DNA of 64,000 nt from Chryseobacterium formosum (GTDB lineage Bacteria; Bacteroidota; Bacteroidia; Flavobacteriales; Weeksellaceae): positions 558,001-622,000 of the forward strand of contig NZ_JAOVZW010000001.1 of assembly GCF_026460885.1 (NCBI RefSeq). Direction: 5' to 3'. Of this stretch, positions 18,193-26,986 are shown one piece after another. The translations under genes and the position numbers were made by a program. Positions within the stretch are counted from its first letter, which is position 1. Each line of letters opens with the position of its first letter. A model generated the notes under the pieces. It saw only the letters and a list, made by a program, of their open reading frames with translations, did not search any database and was not told where the DNA came from.

Positions 18193-19524
18193 ATGCAGTA
18201 TCTTGATAATGTATTATTCCTGATTTTACTTATTGCAGGTTTCGGATTATTTGGAAAAAGTCTTCAAAAAATCTACAGAAACATCAGATTAGGAAAAGAA
18301 ATCAACAGAAGTGACAGAAAAGCGGAACGCTGGGAAACTATGGCAAGAGTTGCGATGGGACAAAGCAGAATGTCTGCAAGACCTATTGCGGGAATTCTTC
18401 ACCTTTTTGTGTATGTTGGTTTCGTAATTATTAATATTGAATTAATCGAAATCATTGTTGACGGTATTTTCGGAACTCACCGTTTTTTAGCAACAATTTT
18501 CGGACATACTTTTTATAACTTTTTCACAGCAACATTAGAAGTTTTAGCACTTTTAGTGATTGTTGGTGTTGTACTTTTCTTTATCCGCAGAAATTTTTAT
18601 GGAGTGAAAAGATTAACAATGAAAGAACTTTTCGGATGGCCAAAAAATGATGCAAACTGGATTTTGATTATCGAATTTGCTTTAATGGTCGCTTTCTTTA
18701 CGATGAATTCTTCAGACTTTATTTTACAGCAAAGAGGAGTTTTGGCAGAGCATGGAAGTTTTCCAATCAGCCAAATCACTTTAGTTCCGTTTCTGGAGAT
18801 TTTCAGTTTCGACAATATATTTTTAGAAGTTGTTGAAAGAGGAGCATGGTGGTTTCACTTTGTGGGAATCTTGTTCTTTATGAATTATCTTTATTATTCT
18901 AAACACTTACATATTATTCTTGCTTTTCCGAGTACTTGGTACGCAAATCTTGATTTGTACGGAAAGTTTAATAATCTTGAATCGGTTACCAAAGAAATTA
19001 AATTGATGATGGATCCGAATGCAGATCCTTACGCAGCTCCGGCTGAAGGTGCAGAAGAAGCTCCGTCGAAATTTGGTGCGGAAGATGTTTTTGATTTAAA
19101 TCAGGTTCAGCTTTTAAATGCATATTCTTGTACAGAATGCGGAAGATGTACTTCGGTTTGTCCGGCAAATATTACAGGTAAAAAACTGTCTCCGAGATTG
19201 ATTTTAATGAAAACGAGAGACCGTTTGGAAGAGGTTGGAAGAAACATCGATAAAAACGGAAAATTTGAAGATGACGGTAAGAAGTTGTTGAACGATTACA
19301 TCACGAAAGAAGAACTTTGGGCTTGTACCACTTGTAATGCTTGTACACAGGCTTGTCCGGTATTGCTTGACCCGCTTTCTATTATTTTCGAAATGAGAAG
19401 ATTCTTGGTAATGGAGCAATCTGCAGCGCCACAGGAATTAAACCTAATGATGACCAATGTAGAAAACAATGCCGCACCTTGGCAATACAATCAGGCAGAT
19501 CGTCTGAACTGGGCAAAAGACTAA
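18193..19524 (+). CDS. Membrane (Fe-S)-binding oxidoreductase, NarI-like plus two 4Fe-4S
   Basis: This is a quinone-linked electron-transfer subunit of the HdrDE/DsrMK type, 443 aa. The N-terminal half (about 1-265) has five or six membrane helices with histidines placed as possible heme b ligands (GILHLFVYVGF, FGHTFYNFF, WWFHFVGILFF and SKHLHII). The C-terminal cytoplasmic part holds two cysteine sets, CTECGRCTSVCP and CTTCNACTQACP, for two [4Fe-4S] clusters. It begins 9 bp after mlaD, and its CCG-domain partner lies 83 bp downstream. Heme binding and quinone use are inferences from layout. The physiological donor is unknown. Confidence 0.82.
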   Translation: MQYLDNVLFLILLIAGFGLFGKSLQKIYRNIRLGKEINRSDRKAERWETMARVAMGQSRMSARPIAGILHLFVYVGFVIINIELIEIIVDGIFGTHRFLATIFGHTFYNFFTATLEVLALLVIVGVVLFFIRRNFYGVKRLTMKELFGWPKNDANWILIIEFALMVAFFTMNSSDFILQQRGVLAEHGSFPISQITLVPFLEIFSFDNIFLEVVERGAWWFHFVGILFFMNYLYYSKHLHIILAFPSTWYANLDLYGKFNNLESVTKEIKLMMDPNADPYAAPAEGAEEAPSKFGAEDVFDLNQVQLLNAYSCTECGRCTSVCPANITGKKLSPRLILMKTRDRLEEVGRNIDKNGKFEDDGKKLLNDYITKEELWACTTCNACTQACPVLLDPLSIIFEMRRFLVMEQSAAPQELNLMMTNVENNAAPWQYNQADRLNWAKD

Positions 19525-19534
19525 TTAATCTAAT

Positions 19535-19590
19535 AATGTAAAAATGTAACTATGTAACAATCAATGGTAAACTGTTACACTGTTATATTG
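19535..19590. repeat. Degenerate octad inverted repeat element 3
   Basis: The left side repeats an 8-nt unit (AATGTAAA, AATGTAAC, TATGTAAC). The right side carries the opposite-sense units (TTACACTG, TTATATTG). It sits between the two Fe-S protein genes. Confidence 0.6.
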
Positions 19591-19591
19591 A

Positions 19592-19599
19592 TAAATTTG
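19592..19599 (+). promoter_or_regulatory. Possible internal promoter -7 element (TAAATTTG)
   Basis: This is an exact TAnnTTTG match with only 8 bp to the ATG at 19608, so a transcript from it would be almost leaderless. Confidence 0.35.
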
Positions 19600-19607
19600 A
19601 AACTGAT

Positions 19608-20393
19608 ATGGATTTCAATATAAAAACAATGGCGGAATACGCAATGGAAGGCAAATCTCCGGAAGTTCTTTTCTGGGTAGGATGTGCTGGAAGTTTCGAT
19701 GACAGAGCCAAAAAAATAACCAAAGCTTTCTGTAAAATTTTAAATAAAATCGGAGTTGAATTTGCTGTCTTAGGACAGGAAGAAAGCTGTACAGGTGATC
19801 CCGCAAAACGTGCAGGAAACGAATTTGTTTTCCAAATGATGGCAATGACAAACATTGAAGTTCTGAATGCTTACGAAGTGAAAAAAATCGTTACGGCTTG
19901 TCCGCACTGTTTTAATACGCTTAAAAATGAATACCCGAATTTAGGCGGAAATTATGAAGTAATTCATCACACTCAGTTTTTGAGACAATTGATGAATGAA
20001 GGCAGATTAAAAATTGAAGGCGGAACTTTCAAAGGCAGAAGAATTACTTTTCACGATCCATGTTATTTGGGGAGAGCAAATGGTGAGTACGAAGCTCCAA
20101 GAGAACTTTTGGAAAAACTTGATGCCGAATTAATTGAAATGAAGCGTTGTAAAACCAACGGTCTTTGTTGTGGAGCTGGTGGAGCACAAATGTTTAAAGA
20201 ACCCGAAAAAGGAAATAAAGACATCAACATTGAAAGAACTGAAGAAGCTTTATCTTTCGAGCCCAAAGTAATTGCAACAGGTTGTCCTTTCTGCAATACG
20301 ATGTTAACGGATGGGGTGAAGCATTTCAATAAAAACCATGAAGTAGAAGTAAAAGATATTGTAGAACTTTTAGCAGAAGCTGAAGATCTATAA
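19608..20393 (+). CDS. CCG-domain (Fe-S)-binding protein
   Basis: This is the cytoplasmic cysteine-rich partner of the preceding membrane Fe-S protein, 261 aa. It has two CCG-type domains. The first (about 22-120) has GCAGSFDDRAKK, SCTGDPAKRAGNE and the CPHCFNTLKNEYP segment. The second (about 145-250) has HDPCYLGRANGEYEAPRELL, LCCGAGGAQMF and TGCPFCNTMLTDG. Such CCG motifs bind a noncubane [4Fe-4S] cluster in HdrB and DsrK. The pair therefore resembles a menaquinone-linked Hdr-like module. The partner substrate cannot be read from the sequence. Confidence 0.85.
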   Translation: MDFNIKTMAEYAMEGKSPEVLFWVGCAGSFDDRAKKITKAFCKILNKIGVEFAVLGQEESCTGDPAKRAGNEFVFQMMAMTNIEVLNAYEVKKIVTACPHCFNTLKNEYPNLGGNYEVIHHTQFLRQLMNEGRLKIEGGTFKGRRITFHDPCYLGRANGEYEAPRELLEKLDAELIEMKRCKTNGLCCGAGGAQMFKEPEKGNKDINIERTEEALSFEPKVIATGCPFCNTMLTDGVKHFNKNHEVEVKDIVELLAEAEDL

Positions 20394-20425
20394 AATTTTT
20401 TCCTGAAAGGATAAATCTTGTGTTT

Positions 20426-21556
20426 ATGAAATTAAAATGGGGTTTATCCTTTCTTTTTTTTATTATTGGATTAAGCTTTCTTACTTATTCCTGTTATCAA
20501 AATAGAGTTTACGATTGGGATATGCCGGGTTATTTAGGCAGTATTTATTCTTGGGATTTTCCGGATAATCCACAAAAAGTACATGAGCTTACTTATTCCA
20601 GTATGAAAAGTGAAGCTCCGGAATATAAGTACAAAGATATTGTGGGTTTAAATTTACCCAACAAAGTTTTCGAGAAAAATTACAGTGCATTTTCTGAACA
20701 AATTCCTTACTATAAAATAAAAGTAGGCTTTAATGCTGCAATTTATGTTTTGTATAAATGCGGTTTTTCAGGACCAACTTCGGTTCTGTTGGTCAATATT
20801 ATTGCTTATTTTATTTCTGGGATTCTTCTTTTTTTATTTCTGAAATATTTATTTCCGGATAATTATTTTATCGCTCCGATTCTTTCTCTCTTCGTAATGT
20901 GGATTCCAGCTATGAGAGGAATGGCAGAAAATCCTACACCCGATATGTTTTTGCTTGTATTCATGATGCTTTTTTTAATAAGTGTATTGCAAAAAAGAAG
21001 CAGTTTAATACAATTTTTCTTTTTACTGTGCTGTGTTTTAATACGTCCCGATTATATTCTATTCGCATTGAGCTTTCTGTTTGTTCATTTTATTTATAAA
21101 TATTTTATAGAGTCAAAAAAAATCAATTATTATCTCATTTTACAAGGTTTTCTACTTGCTTCAATCTATATTTTTATTATTAAAATACATGACTATCCGG
21201 GTTGGAAAGACGTTTTTTACGACAGTTTTATCTCAAGAAGAGTTGTTATATCAGCTGAAAAAGCAGATTTTACTTTTAAACAATATTGGGATATTCTGAT
21301 TTTTAAATTGATTAATTTTAAAAAAATAACGCTTATTTCTTCTATTTTGGTTTTTTTGATTTTCTATTTTTCAAAAGAGATGTGGATGAGAGTTTTGGCA
21401 GTTTTATTTTTTGTAAATATTTATATAAAATTTGTTTTCTTTCCTGATGGTGGTACTTTGAGATTCTTTTTAGGATTTGTATTCTTGCTTTTTATTGTTC
21501 TTCTGTATGTTTTAGGTAAAAAATACGATGGTTTTAAACTCAGGAAAATTGCGTAA
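20426..21556 (+). CDS. Multi-pass membrane protein, possible GT-C glycosyltransferase
   Basis: This protein of 376 aa has about nine to ten hydrophobic helices. The ATG at 20426 is chosen; a GTG two codons earlier is possible. After the first helix comes an acidic loop (RVYDWDMPGYLG) with aspartates close to the membrane, followed by a long soluble loop. This layout is common to GT-C glycosyltransferases such as ArnT and PMT-like enzymes that use polyprenyl-linked sugars. Placement at the head of a glycan gene run fits, but I see no diagnostic motif, so the function is an inference. Confidence 0.6.
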   Translation: MKLKWGLSFLFFIIGLSFLTYSCYQNRVYDWDMPGYLGSIYSWDFPDNPQKVHELTYSSMKSEAPEYKYKDIVGLNLPNKVFEKNYSAFSEQIPYYKIKVGFNAAIYVLYKCGFSGPTSVLLVNIIAYFISGILLFLFLKYLFPDNYFIAPILSLFVMWIPAMRGMAENPTPDMFLLVFMMLFLISVLQKRSSLIQFFFLLCCVLIRPDYILFALSFLFVHFIYKYFIESKKINYYLILQGFLLASIYIFIIKIHDYPGWKDVFYDSFISRRVVISAEKADFTFKQYWDILIFKLINFKKITLISSILVFLIFYFSKEMWMRVLAVLFFVNIYIKFVFFPDGGTLRFFLGFVFLLFIVLLYVLGKKYDGFKLRKIA

Positions 21557-21579
21557 TTTTATACTTTAATTTATGCAAA

Positions 21580-22068
21580 ATGAAAATTGAAGAATCTAAT
21601 ATTGTTGAAGCAAACGATTACAGAGTTATCATATATCCTGCCTCAAGGCCTTTCACTACAAAAGAAGCAAAAGTAATTACCGAGAAATTATACGACTTTT
21701 TAGCAGGTTGGGCAGCGCACGGAAAACCACTTTCCTCATCATTTAAAATCGAAAAAAATCAGTTTATCATTATCTGCGTCGATGAAGAAAAAGAAATGGC
21801 TTCAGGATGCAGTATCGATGCTTTAGGTAAAATAATGAGAGAAATTGATGCAGACTACCAATTGGGGTTGTTCGACAGAATGAAAGCCAGTTTTGTAGAA
21901 AATGGTGAAGTAAAAACTTTAAAATTAATAGAATTTAAAAATCAAATCAGAAGCGGTGAACTCTCAAAAGAGATTGAAGTTTTCGATTTTTCTAAAAATA
22001 CTTATCTTGAGTTTTTAGGAAACTTCCTTTTACCATTTAACAAAAGCTGGGCTGTTACGATAAAATAA
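21580..22068 (+). CDS. Conserved flavobacterial protein of unknown function
   Basis: This is a 162-aa soluble protein. Homologues in flavobacteria are, as I recall, often labelled ABC transporter ATPase. This sequence has no Walker A, no ABC signature and no Walker B, so that label is not supported. Visible features are a compact alpha/beta pattern with ASRPFTTKEAKVITEKLYDFLAGWAAHGKPL, FIIICVDEEKEMASGCSIDALGKIM and a C-terminal FLGNFLLPFNKSWAVTIK. It ends 5 bp before a glycosyltransferase gene, so it is cotranscribed with the glycan genes. The function is unknown. Confidence 0.8.
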   Translation: MKIEESNIVEANDYRVIIYPASRPFTTKEAKVITEKLYDFLAGWAAHGKPLSSSFKIEKNQFIIICVDEEKEMASGCSIDALGKIMREIDADYQLGLFDRMKASFVENGEVKTLKLIEFKNQIRSGELSKEIEVFDFSKNTYLEFLGNFLLPFNKSWAVTIK

Positions 22069-22073
22069 TTTTT

Positions 22074-23195
22074 TTGAAAATACTCTTTGTTTCTTCGTGG
22101 TTTCCAAGTAAGGTAGAGCCTACAAACGGGAATTTTGTACAACGTCATGCCGAAGCAGCAGCTCTTCTGAACGACGTTGAAATATTGCATTCCATCGGAG
22201 ATTTTTATCAGAAAGAAAAGTATAGAGTAGAAGAGAATATTATTAATGGGATCAGAACCTTAATTGTTTATTATAAAAATTCAAAAAATCCGGTTCAGAA
22301 TTTTTACCGCCGCATGAAATCTTATCAATTAGGATTTTCAAAAATGAAAAAACCAGATATTGTTCATGCTAACGTAATGCACAACTCGATGCTTTTTGCG
22401 GTGTATTTGAAGAAAAAATTTAATATTCCGTATGTTATTACCGAACATTGGACTGCTTTTCAGGAAAATGCCTCAGATTCTTTAGGTTTCGTGGGGAATT
22501 TTATTGCAAAAGTTATTGGTAATAATGCGTCAAAAATTTTACCGGTTTGTGAAAGACTCGAAAGAGGAATACGAAATAATGGGGTAAAAACGCCCATAGA
22601 AATAATTCCAAACGTTGTAGATACGGATGTTTTTAAATTAAGAAATGATGATGGGAAAAGAGCTAAATTTCTCCATATATCAAGCCTGACTTACATGAAA
22701 AATATTCCGGCTATTTTGGATGTTTTTCTGAAACTGCATAAAAATGGATATGAATTTGAACTTTCCATTGGCGGTGATGGCGACACCAAACCTATCGCTG
22801 ATTTCATAAATGAACATAATTTAGACAGTAAAATAAATTATTTTTCTACACTTTCTCATGCTGAAGTAGCCAATAAAATGAGAAATCATGATGCTTTTGT
22901 TTTATTCAGCAGGTATGAAAATCAACCTTGTGTGATCAGTGAATCGATGAGTGTGGGATTATTTGTTTTCAGTTCTGATGTTGGTGGAATTTCAGAGTTT
23001 TTTCCGGATAAATTTGGTGTTTTAATTGAAAAAGAAGATTCTGAGAGCCTTTATAAAGCATTAGAAAACTATCTTCAATATAAAACTGAAGTTACATCAA
23101 CCGACGAAATGCACCTTTATGCGGTGGAAACTTTTGGTAAAAAAGCGATTTCAGAAAAATTTGATAAAAACTATCGTGAGGTTCTGCAATCATGA
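22074..23195 (+). CDS. Glycosyltransferase family 4 (GT-B fold)
   Basis: This is a cytoplasmic transferase that adds a sugar from a nucleotide sugar to a lipid-linked glycan, 373 aa, starting at TTG (22074). The N-terminal domain starts MKILFVSSWFPSKVEPTNGNF and contains VITEHWTAF. The C-terminal nucleotide-binding domain has FLHISSLTYMKNI, the GGDGDTKPIADFI segment and the hallmark ENQPCVISESMSVGLFVFSSDVGGISEF. It follows the unknown gene by 5 bp and overlaps the flippase gene by 4 bp. Donor and acceptor sugars are unknown. Confidence 0.88.
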   Translation: MKILFVSSWFPSKVEPTNGNFVQRHAEAAALLNDVEILHSIGDFYQKEKYRVEENIINGIRTLIVYYKNSKNPVQNFYRRMKSYQLGFSKMKKPDIVHANVMHNSMLFAVYLKKKFNIPYVITEHWTAFQENASDSLGFVGNFIAKVIGNNASKILPVCERLERGIRNNGVKTPIEIIPNVVDTDVFKLRNDDGKRAKFLHISSLTYMKNIPAILDVFLKLHKNGYEFELSIGGDGDTKPIADFINEHNLDSKINYFSTLSHAEVANKMRNHDAFVLFSRYENQPCVISESMSVGLFVFSSDVGGISEFFPDKFGVLIEKEDSESLYKALENYLQYKTEVTSTDEMHLYAVETFGKKAISEKFDKNYREVLQS

Positions 23196-24424
23196 AAGCT
23201 TTCATTCAGGATTTTATTGCAAAGAAAGGAATTTGGGTTGGTTCATCGCTTCTCATTTCAAGGCTTTCTGCTTTTCTGCTCACTATTTTTGTTGCAAGAA
23301 TTTTAAAGAGTGAAGATTTTGGAGCTGTCACTTTTGGATTAAATTTCCTGACAATTTTTTTCGCATTTCTGGGTTTTGGAGCTTCACAAGGAGTTTTAAG
23401 ATTCGGATCTGTTTTAAAAGATGAAGAATCTAAAACCAACTTATTTAGATACGCATTTTCTTACGGTCTGATTTACAATTGCATTCTCACGATAATTATG
23501 TTTTCAACCGCGTTGTTGCTTTATTGGAACGAAATTTCAAAAATACAACTCATCGGACTTTTCAGCATTCGGTTTTTAGGAATTTATCTTGTCGAACAAA
23601 AAAAAGCCGAATACAGAGCTCAACATGATAATCAGTCTTTCGCCAAACTTGATATTTTTCTTTCGATTTCTGCACTGATTCTAGGAATCACTATGACTTA
23701 TTTTTTAGGAATGAAAGGATTTATTGCAAGTTTATGTATCGCTCCATTCTTTCTGTTTTTTTATAATTTTAAATTAAATTTTTCTTTAAAAAAGTATCAT
23801 TTTGAAGATTTTACGACAAAAGAATTCTGGCGATTTTCCTGGACAACAGCATTGACTACACAAATCGGCGAACTTGTTTTTATCCTTGATATATTTTTTA
23901 TCGGATTATTAATGAATGATCATGATGTGGCAAACTATAAAGTGAGCTCAATGATTCCGATGAATATATTGGTTTTAGGATTTATTTTTATGCAGACCGA
24001 ATATCCGAAACTTTGTCAGCATCACAAAGACAGAAAATACCAATATCATTTTATTTTCAATTACTGGAAGCTTTTTGCGATTCTGAGTATTGTCATTTTA
24101 GGAATTGGTTTTTTCTTTGAAAATGAAATTCTGTCAATTTTTGGTTCACAATACAAGAGCACAGAGATTTACAAGATACTTCTTTGTGGAGCAGTTGCAT
24201 CGCTTTTATTTAGGGTTTTATTTGTCTACATGCTTGCTTCAATCGGAAAACCAATTTGGAATTTGGTGATTTCAATTTTTATGTTGTTACTCACTTCTGT
24301 AAGTTTATATTTAATTATTCCACAATACGGTTTGCTTGGTGTTTCGTATGTGACTTTGGGCTGTCTCGGTTTATCAGGTATTTTGCCGATGTTTGCGTAT
24401 TTTTACGAATCTAAAAAGCTTTAA
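23192..24424 (+). CDS. Wzx-like polysaccharide flippase
   Basis: This is an integral membrane protein of the oligosaccharide-flippase (MATE-like) superfamily, 410 aa with about 12 helices. It would flip undecaprenyl-linked oligosaccharide across the inner membrane. The N-terminal region KGIWVGSSLLISRLSAFLLTIFVARIL and GFGASQGVLRFG are typical. Its start overlaps the GT4 stop (ATGA), and asnB follows after 3 bp, which implies one transcript. No Wzy polymerase is recognisable here. The family is likely; the exact substrate is unknown. Confidence 0.85.
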   Translation: MKAFIQDFIAKKGIWVGSSLLISRLSAFLLTIFVARILKSEDFGAVTFGLNFLTIFFAFLGFGASQGVLRFGSVLKDEESKTNLFRYAFSYGLIYNCILTIIMFSTALLLYWNEISKIQLIGLFSIRFLGIYLVEQKKAEYRAQHDNQSFAKLDIFLSISALILGITMTYFLGMKGFIASLCIAPFFLFFYNFKLNFSLKKYHFEDFTTKEFWRFSWTTALTTQIGELVFILDIFFIGLLMNDHDVANYKVSSMIPMNILVLGFIFMQTEYPKLCQHHKDRKYQYHFIFNYWKLFAILSIVILGIGFFFENEILSIFGSQYKSTEIYKILLCGAVASLLFRVLFVYMLASIGKPIWNLVISIFMLLLTSVSLYLIIPQYGLLGVSYVTLGCLGLSGILPMFAYFYESKKL

Positions 24425-24427
24425 AAT

Positions 24428-26329
24428 ATGTGTGGAATCTGCGGTTATTATTCATTTAAGAAAGAAATTTCTTCTAAAAATATTTTAGATATGAATAACG
24501 CAATCCGTCACCGAGGTCCGGATGATGAAGGATTTTGGATTTCTGATGGTTTTTATGGTAAATCTTTTTCAGGAAATGATTCTACTCAGAAAATCAAAGA
24601 AACTTTTCCAGTTCTAAATGAAGCTTCTTCAAAAATTGCTTTAGGTTTTCGCAGACTTTCGATTCTTGATTTATCTGAAAAAGGTCATCAACCGATGCTT
24701 TCCGAGGATGAAAAAATTACCATCACTTTCAATGGTGAAATTTACAATTTTAAAAAAATCAGAAAAGAACTTGAAGATTTAAATTATGAGTTTGAAAGCA
24801 ATTCGGATACTGAAGTTATTCTAAAATCTTACGAAGAGTGGGGAATTGAGATGTTTTCTAAGTTCGATGGTATGTTTGCGATTGCCTTGATTGATTTAAA
24901 TGAACAGAAACTTATTCTTGGAAGAGACAGAATCGGTTTGAAACCTCTATTTTATTTTAAAAATGATCATATTTTAGTTTGGGCTTCAGAAATAAAGTCT
25001 ATTCTGAAAAATGAATTCATCAAACCTGAAGTCAATTGGAATGGAGTTTATACCAATTTTCTTTTTCAGACAACATTAGCCGCGGAAACGTGTTTTCAGA
25101 ATATATTTTCTTTAGAACCTGCCTCTTTTTTAAGTTTAGATTTAAATGATTTAACAACATCAAAACAATTTTATTGGAATTTTCCTTCTCAGAAAAATGA
25201 AAATGTAAAGGAAGAAGAAGCGGTTGCAAAAGTCGATCAACTCCTTTCTGAAAGTGTAAAAGAGCAGCTTTTTGCAGACGTTCCTGTCACAAGTATGATG
25301 AGCGGCGGAATCGATTCTACTCTGATTACTGCTAAATCTAAACCCTTTAAAAATGATATTAATGCATTCACTATTTCTTATCAGTTTTCTGAAAGTGAAG
25401 TTGAAAATGCCTCTTTGTTAGCTGAAAAAATTGATATTGAACATCATGTTAAAAAAGTTTCAGATGATGAAATTTTAGATCAACTAAAAGAAAATATTCA
25501 GCATTTTGAAGAACCTTACAGCAGTCTTGAAGTTTTGATGAATGCTGCGGAATACGCAAAGAATCTTGGTTTTAAAGTTGTTTTAAGCGGAAACGGTGCC
25601 GATGAACTTTTTGCGGGATATTCCCATTCTTTGAAACTGAATAAGTGGCTCTTAACAAGAAAATTCAATTTTGTCCGTCATTTTATTTTTACAAAAGATG
25701 ATTTTTCAAAAAAGGTTAAGAACTATTTTTCTCAGGATGATATGCTTGATTTTTTCAGACAGAGTCAGGTTGGAATGAAACCATTTGAAGCTAAATCTGT
25801 TTTTGGAAAAAATATTTTTAATTCAATTCAAACCAATTTAAAAGACAAAAAATTATCTGAAACTAAGGATTATCAAGGACTTTTTGAATATGACATAAAA
25901 TATTCTTTGTCATCGCATCATGTTTTCAGAGACGATTTGAGTGCTATGAAATATGGCGTTGAATTCCGTTATCCTTATCTGAGTAACGATTTGATCGATT
26001 ATGTTTCTTCTTTACCTGAAAAATTACGCTATAATGGAATTCAGAATAAACCGCTTTTAAGAAAAGTTGCTGAAAAGTATCTTCCTTCCAAGATTTTACA
26101 AATGCCAAAACGTGGATTTTCATTTCCTTTATCGCATTTCATTAAAACTGAACCAAAAGTGAGAACTTTTATTATAGAGAATTTAGAAAGTTTAAAAAAG
26201 AGGAATTTTTTCAGTTCTGAAGTGATTGATGAGTGGTGGAATAATCAAAAAAATGAATATGACTGCGTGAAAATCTGGCAATTGGTCACTTTTGAACTTT
26301 GGTATCAGAAATATTTTGAAAATGAGTAA
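24428..26329 (+). CDS. asnB: Glutamine-hydrolysing asparagine synthase-like amidotransferase
   Basis: This 633-aa protein has an N-terminal class II glutaminase (nucleophile Cys2 in MCGICGYYS, RHRGPDDEGFW, FNGEIYNF, SDTEVILKSYEEWG). A C-terminal asparagine-synthase ATP-pyrophosphatase domain follows (SGGIDST at 292-298, VVLSGNGADELFAGYSHS). It is long for AsnB, with extra C-terminal sequence. It lies 3 bp after a flippase gene inside a surface-glycan run. In such settings AsnB-like enzymes often amidate sugar acids or modify glycans rather than make free asparagine. The enzyme class is firm; the substrate is an inference. Confidence 0.88.
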   Translation: MCGICGYYSFKKEISSKNILDMNNAIRHRGPDDEGFWISDGFYGKSFSGNDSTQKIKETFPVLNEASSKIALGFRRLSILDLSEKGHQPMLSEDEKITITFNGEIYNFKKIRKELEDLNYEFESNSDTEVILKSYEEWGIEMFSKFDGMFAIALIDLNEQKLILGRDRIGLKPLFYFKNDHILVWASEIKSILKNEFIKPEVNWNGVYTNFLFQTTLAAETCFQNIFSLEPASFLSLDLNDLTTSKQFYWNFPSQKNENVKEEEAVAKVDQLLSESVKEQLFADVPVTSMMSGGIDSTLITAKSKPFKNDINAFTISYQFSESEVENASLLAEKIDIEHHVKKVSDDEILDQLKENIQHFEEPYSSLEVLMNAAEYAKNLGFKVVLSGNGADELFAGYSHSLKLNKWLLTRKFNFVRHFIFTKDDFSKKVKNYFSQDDMLDFFRQSQVGMKPFEAKSVFGKNIFNSIQTNLKDKKLSETKDYQGLFEYDIKYSLSSHHVFRDDLSAMKYGVEFRYPYLSNDLIDYVSSLPEKLRYNGIQNKPLLRKVAEKYLPSKILQMPKRGFSFPLSHFIKTEPKVRTFIIENLESLKKRNFFSSEVIDEWWNNQKNEYDCVKIWQLVTFELWYQKYFENE

Positions 26330-26350
26330 ACTTTTTTTTCATTAATATTT

Positions 26351-26358
26351 TATCTTTG
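26351..26358 (+). promoter_or_regulatory. Probable promoter -7 element (TATCTTTG), near-leaderless
   Basis: This is an exact TAnnTTTG match ending 5 bp before the lipoprotein ATG. Transcription would start at or beside the start codon. Confidence 0.5.
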
Positions 26359-26363
26359 TGGTA

Positions 26364-26873
26364 ATGAAGAAATTATTTCCCTTATTGATGCTTTTCGGGC
26401 TTACACTTTTCAGCTGCGGAAGTGATGAAGATTCTCTGCAGAAAATCGATCAGATTATGAACATCTATATTCAGGATGCTTCGGGTAATAATTTGTTGAT
26501 TCCGAATAAGATTGGATCTTACTCGACAGTAGGTTTCAATGACGAATTAGCGCCTAAAGACGATGCTCCTATCAGTATGTCTCGTAAAGAAGTTATTATC
26601 GATTCGATTTATAATTTAGAATATATTTCTGGAGCGACTAGAGAATTTGTAGAAGATGCAGCAGATGGAAGTAAAATCTATAAATCTGATCTGGAAGTTT
26701 CTTTAATCAAAAAATTGTCTGATACACAGAATGCTCCTGTAGTTTTAGACAGACTCGTGATATTTTACCGATCATCTGCCAATGTTTTTGAAGTCTCAAG
26801 GGTACTTTACAACAATCAACAGGTTTTCACCAAAATTCCTGATCAACCAAATACGATTACAATCATAAAATAA
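26364..26873 (+). CDS. Small lipoprotein of unknown function
   Basis: This is a 169-aa exported protein starting at the ATG at 26364 (an upstream GTG overlaps the promoter element). The signal peptide ends in the lipobox LTLFSC with Cys18, followed by GSDEDS, which is a typical flavobacterial lipoprotein linker. The mature part has beta-rich stretches and no motif I recognise. It has its own likely promoter and lies between the glycan genes and serS. Lipidation is inferred from the sequence; the function is unknown. Confidence 0.75.
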   Translation: MKKLFPLLMLFGLTLFSCGSDEDSLQKIDQIMNIYIQDASGNNLLIPNKIGSYSTVGFNDELAPKDDAPISMSRKEVIIDSIYNLEYISGATREFVEDAADGSKIYKSDLEVSLIKKLSDTQNAPVVLDRLVIFYRSSANVFEVSRVLYNNQQVFTKIPDQPNTITIIK

Positions 26874-26876
26874 TCT

Positions 26877-26884
26877 TAAATTTG
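26877..26884 (+). promoter_or_regulatory. Probable serS promoter -7 element (TAAATTTG)
   Basis: This is an exact TAnnTTTG match just past the lipoprotein stop. It would give serS a leader of about 95 nt that contains repeat element 4. Confidence 0.5.
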
Positions 26885-26895
26885 CACAATCGCGG

Positions 26896-26981
26896 GATGT
26901 ATGATGCATGATGATGAAAGTTTTAAACAATTTTCTTATCAAATTTAGCATCAAGCACCCATCATCAAACACCCAACAACT
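26896..26981. repeat. Degenerate heptad inverted repeat element 4 (serS leader)
   Basis: The left arm steps in sevens (GATGTAT, GATGCAT, GATGATG; 26896-26916). The right arm steps in sevens too (AGCATCA, AGCACCC, ATCATCA, AACACCC, AACAACT; 26947-26981). The arms are largely complementary around a 30-nt spacer. It would lie in the 5' untranslated region of serS. Confidence 0.7.
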
Positions 26982-26986
26982 AATTT

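Noticed and set aside
26896..26981. CRISPR-like array or T-box before serS
   Set aside because: Units are only 7 nt without spacers of constant length. No T-box core sequence and no tRNA-like specifier arrangement are visible.
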